Assembly (NCBI GenBank): GCA_022791875.1
Contig: JAAVZX010000063.1
Span: 1 to 64,000, forward strand
Length of the DNA: 64,000 nucleotides
DNA from: Oscillibacter sp.
Lineage (GTDB): Bacteria; Bacillota; Clostridia; Oscillospirales; Oscillospiraceae
Direction: 5' to 3'
The notes below the pieces were generated by a model. It was not told the DNA's origin. It did not search any database and was given only the letters and a program-made list of their open reading frames with translations. The position numbers were made by a program, and so were the translations under genes. Every line of letters starts with the position of its first letter. Within the stretch, counting starts at the first letter, position 1. Below are positions 15,601 to 22,600 of the stretch, in pieces.

Positions 15601-18266
15601 ACTTGAATTGGGTGCTCTGTCTCATCGTAAGTGATATTATCATTATCACCTTTGACTTCCTTCACAATGAAGTTATACAGGGTTCCGCTTTCGCTTCCGG
15701 CATAGTTATTGCTGTCAACAATAAAACGAATAACACCATTGTTATCGTTGGTCGACTCAGCAACTGGTACCTTGGTATCTGCATTCAATAACTGGAACTT
15801 GAATGCCATATTATCTAGAACCTGAGATTCCTTCTTTACACCCAGCAGCTGTTTGTTAACCTCAATAGACCATGCGTTGTTGCTTTCCTCACCAGGAGTC
15901 AAAGTCCCCAAAAACAGCGCGCCATTGCAAGCAACGCCGCCGCCATGGGTCTTGCTGCTGTTTCCGCTAATCGTAACTCTAGGTGTTTGGTCTTTGAACT
16001 TCGGGGTACCTGCTGCGGTTAGGCCCAAAGACCCCCTTCCAAGAACAAACCACTTTCCTTCTGGAATAGTAACTTCATAGCCTGCGCTGACGTTTCCAGA
16101 CGGATAAGAGGCACGGCCTTTCCACCCCTCCGGCTGTCCCTGCACAGCAGAAGAATCTACACAATAGAAGTCCATTGCAAGCTCTTTTGTAAATCCTTTG
16201 TCGCCAGCAGCTACATAATCGCCAGTGCCATCTTTCATGTCCCAAAGGGAAGACGTTTCCCCAAAGGGCCAGATTCCCTTTGCTTCATTACCATAAATTA
16301 TAGCGCCGTCCATAAGAGTCATGCCGATATTTGCATGGGGACATCCCGACACGCCGCCACCGAAACCATCAGCAGAGTTGCCATTGATTTCAACGAGGGT
16401 AATTCTCAGGTCTGCGTAGGAGTTAACATAAACTCCACCGCCGCCCCAGTCGGTAGCTGTATTGCAGTGGTTGTTCTCAATTACGCCGCCGGTAATAACA
16501 TTTCTTGCGTCGCCCTTAGGATCTGAGCGTTTGCTTCCAATCCAAATGCCGCCACCTTCACCAGCACGGTAAGAAATGGCGTTTGGATTTGCAGGATTGA
16601 CCCATGTTTCTCCGCCTTGTGCTGTGAAGTTGTTGCTGACAGTACCGCCAGACATATTCAGTGTGCCACCAGGCGCTCCGGCCTGATTATCATGCACATA
16701 AATGCCGCCGCCTTTGTTGGCAGTATTCCCGTCAATCATGCCACTGGACATATTCAACGTGCCATGTTCGAGATAAACGCCGCCGCCAGCGTAGTAAGCT
16801 TCATACCACTTATTATACGAACCATTACTATTGTACTTGCTACCGGTTTCTATCGTGGTTCCACTTCCACCAGTAACAGTAACATCCCGCAGGTTTACTG
16901 TTGCGCCGCCCTTGATATGGATAACACTGCCAGTCCGGGTACTAGCAATGCCGGTTGTTTCATCAAATACAGCGCCGCCGTCAATGGTACCCTTACCAGA
17001 GATATTTACCGTCCCGCTGGTGTTGATCACAAACCGGCCTCTTACGGTGCCGCCATCTGGAATGACAAGATTACCGCCAGAGTTAACGGTATACACACCA
17101 TTCTTATCCGGCTTCATTTCTTTGCCGTCAAAGATAGGCCGTACATCCGCCAGCGTCACCGAAGCCAGCCCGAACGCCTCGATCAGCGCGTTATAGGCGC
17201 TGAGGAACTCCTCCGTCGCCTGTTCCGCCTCGCTCAGGGTATCCAGCAGCTCCATGACCCGCGTGTTGTACGCCTCCATGGCCGCGTTCAGCTCTTCCTC
17301 GCTGGTGAACGTCCGGGTTTCCAGCTCCGCGATCATCGCGTTCGCCGCCGCCACGAACTCCTCCAGCCGGTCATACACCACCACATTCCAGGTATAGGTG
17401 AAGGTGCTGCCGTCCTCGCTCTGATCAGAGAGGAACGTGCCGCCGGGTTCGTCGTCCGGGGCTTCGGAAGCATCCGGGGGCTCCGGGGCATCGGGGGCAT
17501 CCGGGGTGCTGGAGGTATCCGGACCCGCGGGTTCAGTCGGCCCCTCCGGCTCAGTCGGGCCTACGGGATCAGTCGGCCCCTCCGGATCAGCCGGGTCCAC
17601 GGGGTCGGTCGGTCCCTCCGGATCAGCCGGGTCCACGGGGTCGGTCGGTCCCTCCGGGTCAACCGGGTCTACAGAATCAGTCGGTCCCTCCGGATCAACC
17701 GGGTCCACGGGATCGGTCGGCTCTTCCGGGTCAACTGGGTCTACAGGATCAGTCGGTCCCTCTGGGTCAACCGGGTCCACGGGATCGGTCGGCTCTTCCG
17801 GGTCTGCCGGGTCCACGGGATCGACCGGTTCCTCCGGGTCAGCCGGGTCCACGGGATCGGTCGGCTCTTCCGGGTCTGCCGGGTCCACGGGATCGGCCGG
17901 ATTCTCCGGGTCGGCCGGGTCTGCAGGATTGATTGGTTCTTCGGGGTTCTCTGGAGCCTCAACTTCCCGCACGATAGTAAGCGTAACGGTGGCTTTGCCC
18001 GTTTTCAGGGCGGTGCCCACGCCGTTCTCGTCCACGCTGAGGACTTCGGGATTGCTGGAGGTCCAGGTCCCGTTCTCCAGGTCTGCGACTTCTGCGCCGA
18101 AGTCATAGGTCGTCTGAGTGCTCTCCCCGTCTTCGTTTACGGTCCACAGGGGGATCTCGACGTCCCCGATGCCGCCCTCCGCCGCGAACGCGGGAAGCTG
18201 GAGGAAGCCCAGGCACATCACAAGGACGAGCACCCACGAGGTTGCGCGTTTGCCCATAGTTTTCAT
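12696..18266 (-). CDS. Giant wall-anchored adhesin with beta-helix and Cna-B/FctA-like domains, riboswitch-controlled
   Basis: A start at 18266 (AAAGGA upstream) gives 1856 aa. The order is: a signal peptide ending near LPAFAAEGG; a BIG2-like Ig domain (TWTSSNPEVLSVDENGVGTA); an acidic Asp-Pro repeat stalk (about 104-275); a coiled helical segment; and a beta-helix (NGVYTVNSGGNLVIPDGGTV, NISGKGTIDGG, DNQAGAPGGTLNMSGGT). Then come FctA-type pilin domains (TLYNFIVKEVKGDNDNITYDE), Cna-B/SpaA domains (VTVEKEWKGG, EGVTFELTKKDE, LKEGTYILTETKVPDGYD) and a Pro-rich linker. The C-terminus has VPLDEAPATGDES, a hydrophobic helix and GGRKKEEEQ, a sortase-type signal with PATGD instead of LPxTG. No sortase lies in the window. 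It is preceded by two c-di-GMP-I riboswitches, so surface display is probably linked to the sessile/motile switch. Confidence 0.9.
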   Translation of the reverse strand: MKTMGKRATSWVLVLVMCLGFLQLPAFAAEGGIGDVEIPLWTVNEDGESTQTTYDFGAEVADLENGTWTSSNPEVLSVDENGVGTALKTGKATVTLTIVREVEAPENPEEPINPADPADPENPADPVDPADPEEPTDPVDPADPEEPVDPVDPADPEEPTDPVDPVDPEGPTDPVDPVDPEEPTDPVDPVDPEGPTDSVDPVDPEGPTDPVDPADPEGPTDPVDPADPEGPTDPVGPTEPEGPTEPAGPDTSSTPDAPDAPEPPDASEAPDDEPGGTFLSDQSEDGSTFTYTWNVVVYDRLEEFVAAANAMIAELETRTFTSEEELNAAMEAYNTRVMELLDTLSEAEQATEEFLSAYNALIEAFGLASVTLADVRPIFDGKEMKPDKNGVYTVNSGGNLVIPDGGTVRGRFVINTSGTVNISGKGTIDGGAVFDETTGIASTRTGSVIHIKGGATVNLRDVTVTGGSGTTIETGSKYNSNGSYNKWYEAYYAGGGVYLEHGTLNMSSGMIDGNTANKGGGIYVHDNQAGAPGGTLNMSGGTVSNNFTAQGGETWVNPANPNAISYRAGEGGGIWIGSKRSDPKGDARNVITGGVIENNHCNTATDWGGGGVYVNSYADLRITLVEINGNSADGFGGGVSGCPHANIGMTLMDGAIIYGNEAKGIWPFGETSSLWDMKDGTGDYVAAGDKGFTKELAMDFYCVDSSAVQGQPEGWKGRASYPSGNVSAGYEVTIPEGKWFVLGRGSLGLTAAGTPKFKDQTPRVTISGNSSKTHGGGVACNGALFLGTLTPGEESNNAWSIEVNKQLLGVKKESQVLDNMAFKFQLLNADTKVPVAESTNDNNGVIRFIVDSNNYAGSESGTLYNFIVKEVKGDNDNITYDETEHPIQVRVTRRTDKFIIGAFPSSKEQQWKDTGKYIITHTSSAELVSPKDGVTIKNYVKEGSLSISKSLVNSSLAKAGEQFTFDIEIKGLPNGTYSGITFTNGKGTVTLTYTEDGQQMVKTIKGLPAGAAFTVTERDVENYTTASQKVQSGTIGPDGPEGVVTTPVVKFVNERDTANLVVKKVVNRNETTSKPAPKDDTFEITVTLGNGSGEKTEVKSADNTAAYVENGVYVFTLKDNGTSGETGTITGIPTKTAYKVEETKINGTDYENTNKDILAAGGTVVKDLPIVNVNNHYFNVKTTDVTVEKEWKGGDNFKPDFITVQLYRDGELCENTPSLILNEKNGWTNGWKDLPMYAEESSTEAYAYTAREVSVTYPTEVPEGKTVYTADKRDGNIIRVRSGVEAADGSGNEIVGGWIVSDSNSVDTEGKITLTNQWRGKEDLGDAFFSVLKVDSETKDPIEGVTFELTKKDETVPEGEEKFLDTQTTDADGKVSFEGLKEGTYILTETKVPDGYDANGNVGRTWEIVFERESAEKVRLESVKEIGLVDENGNDNTILGENTWTWNPVGNGEVEIKNGEITIENQVIKGSLQLTKVMELDGTTVRHTDFRGYSFTFDLYEGRLNTQEAIDAATPTGEPLELKGYGSGATSKTIEDLRYGWYTLVERTPEDHKDAYTWKGVRYLANEDRDGLTNIAEGNFAVITDADKNVIAYQVKVVGQDETYGITATNMYTRGLGELKITKTLSGNNTETNKLWAFTVALESPQDYVTLADSYSVTYSDGRTGTASRTSGGRYTGIAMAGGVTATLHGLPIGVSYRVTEDEANLNDYATTAQKNGAPSRSLSVTGTVEADETDDIVFDNYRNRTPDGPTPGRPGTPPGTPNTPTPETPDVFVPETPTPLANVPEEFVEVPAEDVPLANLPEEEELEIPEEDVPLDEAPATGDESRRGLWLSLALSSGMAMLWLALGGRKKEEEQ
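17440..17955 (-). repeat. In-frame tandem repeat of Asp-Pro stalk
   Basis: About ten or more near-identical 36-base units encode variants of DPVDPEEPT / DPVDPEGPT inside the adhesin gene. Low divergence between units points to recent slippage or recombination, so stalk length is likely variable between strains. Confidence 0.85.
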
Positions 18267-18310
18267 CTTCTTAAATTCCTTTCTTTGCACTGTTCTTGCG
18301 CGGACGCAAA

Positions 18311-18393
18311 GAATCCGGTAACCGAACGAGCATGGCGCCAGGATGCGCAGTAGCCTCTGGTTTTGCGTCCCGCCGTTTCCGGCGGTTTGCCTG
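18311..18393 (-). ncRNA. Cyclic di-GMP-I (GEMM) riboswitch, gene-proximal copy
   Basis: On the minus strand the conserved GEMM core is present: GGCAAACC, stem CCGCCG-GAAA-CGGCGG with a GNRA loop, then GGGACGCAAAACC, a variable P3 arm, and CGGTTACCGG at the 3' side. This is the class I c-di-GMP aptamer architecture. It ends about 45 nt before the adhesin ATG. The spacer can form CTTTGC..GCAAAG immediately before the AAAGGA ribosome site, suggesting translational control. No clear intrinsic terminator is seen. Whether ligand turns expression on or off cannot be read from the sequence. Confidence 0.88.
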
Positions 18394-18486
18394 AGTTTGC
18401 AACCGGTCGTGCATAGCGTCCGCTTCCGCAGCCGCGACAGCGCCTGGCTTTGCGTCCCATCGTTTCCAATGGTTTGCCCATCTGCG
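18394..18486 (-). ncRNA. Cyclic di-GMP-I (GEMM) riboswitch, distal copy in tandem
   Basis: The second aptamer lies directly upstream of the proximal one. It has GGGCAAACC, stem CCATTG-GAAA-CGATGG, GGGACGCAAAGCC, a P3 arm, and GACCGGTTGC at the 3' side. The P2 stems of the two copies differ by compensatory changes (CCATTG/CGATGG versus CCGCCG/CGGCGG), good evidence for a conserved RNA structure. Tandem GEMM aptamers are known in some Clostridia and can sharpen the response. Confidence 0.88.
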
Positions 18487-18500
18487 CCTTTGCCGGGGGT

Positions 18501-18566
18501 TCACGCCCCGCCGCCAACGGCGCTCATAACGGCGGGCCGCCTCCACGGCGGTGCATCACCTGACAT
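18501..18566 (-). CDS. Possible 21-aa leader peptide upstream of the riboswitches
   Basis: ATG at 18566 follows a near-ideal ribosome site (AAAGGAGGAG, 6-base spacer) and encodes MSGDAPPWRRPAVMSAVGGGA. Its stop lies about 15 bases before the distal aptamer and its ribosome site is about 10 bases after the AP2 gene stop. No homologue is recognised. The strong ribosome site argues for translation, and ribosomes here could influence folding of the distal aptamer. It may instead be a truncated gene start. Confidence 0.4.
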   Translation of the reverse strand: MSGDAPPWRRPAVMSAVGGGA

Positions 18567-18599
18567 ACCGAACTCCTCCTTTCTGGAATCGACTTCTTA

Positions 18600-19097
18600 T
18601 CACTCAGCCGCACGGGCCTGTTCCGCGGAAGGCCCGTATGCGGCGAATTCCCTCAAAAATGTATCGTGCAGCTCCTCCTCGCCCCGCTTCCGGGCCTTGA
18701 CGGCGTCGTCGAAGAGGCGGTAGCAGCCCAGGTAATGGCGCTTGCCCTTGAAGCAGATGGAGGCGCGCCAGCGCTGCTTGCTGGCCACCCAGTCCACGCC
18801 GGGGATGCCGCTGGTGTTGTTCCGGCGCACGGTTTTGGCGCGGAGCATCTCCACGCAGGTGCCGTCCACGTAGGTCAGGCCCCGCAGGTCCACGCCGGGG
18901 GCGGCGCCCGGCCCCAGGCAGCCGCAGCTTGCGGTGTGGCCGGTCCGGAGGCGGCTGGTGCGCACCACGGCCTCCCCGCCGCAGTCGCAGCGGCACCGCC
19001 AGGCGGTTCTCCCGCCCACGTTTTCCGCGGCTTCCAGAACCGTCAGCTTTCCGTAGCGCTGTCCGATCAAATCCAGTTTCTTCCTGGAGTGTTCCAT
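18600..19097 (-). CDS. Zinc-ribbon plus AP2-domain DNA-binding protein
   Basis: The start at 19097 follows CAGGAGGCCCTTT and fits the promoter at 19172-19200, giving 165 aa. Residues 10-60 hold YGKLTVLEAAE and Cys pairs CRCDC (35-39) and SCGC (58-61), a probable zinc ribbon. Residues about 90-150 form an AP2-type domain (NNTSGIPGVDWVASKQRWRA, SICFKGKRHYLGCYRLFDDA). Such proteins are common in gut Firmicutes and are related to DNA-binding parts of homing endonucleases; no nuclease motif is seen. Lying upstream of and codirectional with the adhesin leader, it could be a regulator of the surface island or a domesticated mobile gene. Confidence 0.8.
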   Translation of the reverse strand: MEHSRKKLDLIGQRYGKLTVLEAAENVGGRTAWRCRCDCGGEAVVRTSRLRTGHTASCGCLGPGAAPGVDLRGLTYVDGTCVEMLRAKTVRRNNTSGIPGVDWVASKQRWRASICFKGKRHYLGCYRLFDDAVKARKRGEEELHDTFLREFAAYGPSAEQARAAE

Positions 19098-19171
19098 AAA
19101 GGGCCTCCTGTATCCGGTGTCCGCGGGGGAAAGGCGTCCCCGCGGGCGTCCTGCTCCACCTCTATAAAATA

Positions 19172-19200
19172 TATATATCACATGCGCAGTCTATTTTCAA
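19172..19200 (-). promoter_or_regulatory. Promoter of the AP2 gene (and possibly the adhesin)
   Basis: On the minus strand TTGAAA, 17 bases and TATATA. No separate promoter is obvious between the AP2 stop and the riboswitches, so a transcript may run from here through the leader into the adhesin. Confidence 0.6.
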
Positions 19201-19521
19201 TATATTTCTCACAATTATTTCTCCAAATTTTCATGACAAAAAGCGATGTGATATATGAGCCGTTAAATCCCACGCAGCCGCTGTAAATACGGAAAAATAT
19301 CCAATTTATGTGAATTTTTCCAGTGTTTTACGGCCAAGCGCCTCAAGCCCTATATTTCATTTTGTGCGTCCGAATGGAAAAGAATTGGTAAAATTTTTAT
19401 AAATACAAAAACTATAAGAATTTGATGTCAATTATTTTTAAGCAGCTCTGACGGCCAAAACGGGCCGGAAAAACGATTACGAATGTGCTTTTTGTATTTC
19501 ACAGAATTCCTATATTTTCTC
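19201..19521. other. AT-rich divergent intergenic region
   Basis: About 320 bases of low-GC sequence, in strong contrast to the GC-rich genes on both sides. It separates the divergent AP2 and 1905-aa adhesin genes. It contains short dyads but no ORF, riboswitch core or tRNA that I can recognise. It may hold regulator-binding sites or be of foreign origin. Confidence 0.6.
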
Positions 19522-19550
19522 TTGTAATACAGGCGGCCCTGTGATATATT
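19522..19550 (+). promoter_or_regulatory. Promoter of the 1905-aa adhesin gene
   Basis: TTGTAA, 17 bases and TATATT, followed by AAGGAGGGA and the ATG at 19602. Confidence 0.65.
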
Positions 19551-19601
19551 GATTGGAAGAATTCGGAATAATCCGGTTTAATTATCAAGGAGGGACTTTT
19601 C

Positions 19602-22600
19602 ATGGGAAAGCGTACAAAAGCATGGGCAAAAACGCTGTTCAGCCGTTGCACAGCGCTGGCACTGGTCCTGACCCTGGCCCTGCCGGCGGTCCTGACCGCC
19701 TCCCTGGCCGCGGAACCCGCCGTCCACCGGCACTCCTTCGCCTGCTATGAGCAGTCTGCCTGGGAAACCTGCGGCGCGCGGGAGGACGCGGGACACCTGC
19801 ACGAAAACGGCTGCTTCCAGCTTCTCTGCGGCGATCCAGAGCACGCGCATACATACGGCTGCCTGGCTTTGGCCTGCGGGCTGGAGGAAACGCCGCCCCA
19901 CTTCCACAGCTTGGCGTGCTATACCGCCCCTGGGGGCCTGCCGCCCCTCTGCGGCCTGAGGGAGGGCGAGCCAGAGCATGTACACAGCGAGGAGTGTACG
20001 CCTATCCGTGTCCTGGCGTGCGGAAGGGAAGAGCATGTCCACACGGTCCTGTGTACCATCGATCCGGAGCCGGGGATTATGCCGATCCCGGAGGATGAGG
20101 AGGCTGAGGAACCGGAAGTGCCGGAGGTTTTGGAGGATGTGGAAATCCCGGAAACGCCGGAGATTTCCGGAGAACCGGAAAGCCCCGACATTCCGGAAAT
20201 TCCCGAGACGCCGGAACCTCCAGAAGAGCCGGAGACGCCGGAGGTCCCGGAAACGTCTGAAATGCCGGAGCTTCCCGAAGCGCCGGAACCCGCCGAGCCT
20301 CCAGAGGTTCCTGAATCTTCGGAGGTTCCGGAAAATCCGGACCTCCCCCAGGAGGACGCCCCCGACAACGTAATCAACGCCTCCGACGAACCCCTCACAG
20401 GCCCCTTCTACTGCGGCATGGAGGCCCACCGCCACGCCGAGGAAAACGGCTGCTTCGCCACGGTATACCTCTGCCGTGTTGGCAGCGATGAGGAACCGCC
20501 GGCCCCCGAGGTTCCGCCCCTCGCCTTCAACGGCGCTGCCGCAATCGTGGGCCCCGATGGCAGGATTGTCAATCAGGGCTTCCTGTCGCTGGAGTCGGCT
20601 GTGAAGCAGTCGGTCACTGGCCAGACGGTGGTTTTGGGCAGGGACGTGAAGGAGAATATCAACATTGTGTTTACGCTGGGGAAGTTCGATCAGAACGTCG
20701 TAATTGATTTGAACGGGCATACTGTCAGCGCTAAAAAATCCGGGATTCCGGTCTTTTCCCTCAGCGGCAACACGTCCAAGAAGCCAGAAAACACCCGCAG
20801 CATCACCATCAAAAACGGGACCATCAGCGGTGGAAGCGCTCCGAACGGCGGCGGGATTTACGCGAAGGACACCTTAAATATCACGCTAGACCACATCACC
20901 GTAACCGGAAACACATCTACTGAATCCAACGGCGGCGGAATGTATGTGAGCATATATGGCAACGCGCCTGCTGCCAATGTGACCATCCAACACTGTACGT
21001 TCACCGAGAATTCCTCCGGCAGCGGCGGCAGAGGGGGCGGCTTTACCATCGCAGGCAAAGATATTACCAGTCAGATCTCCATTTCTGACACCGTTGTGTC
21101 CGAAAACACCGGCGGCGGAATCTGCCTCAATGTCACCAGCATAGCCGGGGCCCCGCCCGTGTCTCTCGACTGTGTCACAATCGCGGGGAATTACGCGGCA
21201 GCAACCAACAGTGCCGCGCTTCATATGGATACCAAGCATCAGGCAGAAGTGAGGATCTCCAACAGCACTATCTCAGGCAACAACTTCAAAAGCACAAGCA
21301 GTGCGTCAGGCATTGTCAGGCTGCACAAGGGCAGTTACATATTTGAAAACTGCGATATCGTCGATAACGGCCATGACACCCAGTGCTATTCCATCGTCAA
21401 TTCGTCGCAGCCTGATACCCAGGTCACCTTTATAAACGGCCGCATTTCCGGCAATATTGCAGCAGCAGCCAGTGCAATTTTTTGCAAGTCCGGAGGGTCT
21501 GCCCTGACAATCGACGGCACCGTCATCACGGGCAACAGCACAACCAAAACCGACAGTGATGCCGCGGCTGTCCATGTGTCTGGCAACAAGAATTCAACGC
21601 CCATCAGCGTCCGGTTTTCCTCTGGTGCTCTTTACGGAAACACCGCCCTGGACGGTTCCGCGAACGACATGCTTTTGCAGTATGCCGAGCCGTCCATTCT
21701 GCCCGCAAATCAGATGGCGGACGGCGCTTTGGCCTCCGATTATTTCAGCCGTTTTCAATACACCTGGAGCCACACGGTTCCGGAGAAGAACGACCATATT
21801 GAACGGTCTCTCCTGCCAATCGGTACAGGAATTGAAAACTCGAATTTCAGCGCTGACAGTGAAAATATGTACTGTGCCGTCCCCAACGCGGTCCCGTCTC
21901 CGATCGCCGCAGTCAACGGGGCGGAATACGCGGCGCTCTCCGCCGCCGTGAGCGCGGCGGGCAGCGGCGACACAATCCAGATTCTGGAAAACACGGGCTG
22001 CAATCCGGACGCGGTTCCCGTCAGCGTCGCTAAGACCGTCACGCTGGACCTGAACGGGCAGGTGCTCAGCGGCGCCGGCGATCCGCTGTTCACCGTTGAC
22101 GGCGGCGCTCTAACCTTGATTGGCGGCGGGCTCGCAGAGCAGGGGATCGCGCTGAAACACGGGGCCCTGACGCTGGGGGACGGCGTGGATATTGCACAGG
22201 CCGTGGACTTCCAGGGCGGCGTTTTCCTGGTCAACGGTACGCACAGCGCTCTGCGCGTCTCCCTGGGCAAGGACTGTAAACTCACTGCGGGAGAGGGCTT
22301 CCGAGTTGATGAGCTGGTCCTCTCCCTGGACGAAAGCAGTCTGGCGGACCTTGCCGCCGGGAACGCTGTCGCGGTCATGACCGGCTTCCCGGCGGGCGGC
22401 GTCCTCCCCGCCATCACCCTCTCCAACGGAACCGATCTCGCCATCCGCGCCGCCGCGGACGAAAGCGGCACCGTGTATCTGAAAGCCGGAACGCCCTCCG
22501 CAGTCTACGCAAACGGCTCCAGCGGCAGCGACGGAAACGACGGGCTTTTCCCCGATTCCCCGGTCAAAACCTTCCAGCGCGCCGCGGCGGTTCTGGCCGG

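Noticed and set aside
17440-17955. Regular repeats that could suggest a CRISPR array.
   Set aside because: Units are contiguous, in frame and encode an Asp-Pro stalk; there are no unique spacers and no cas genes. The heptad repeats at 58260-58480 are rejected as CRISPR for the same reason.
18271-18546. Arg-rich open frames on the minus strand across the adhesin leader.
   Set aside because: They overlap the two riboswitch cores, whose structure explains the conserved bases. The frames start without ribosome sites and show no protein-like pattern.
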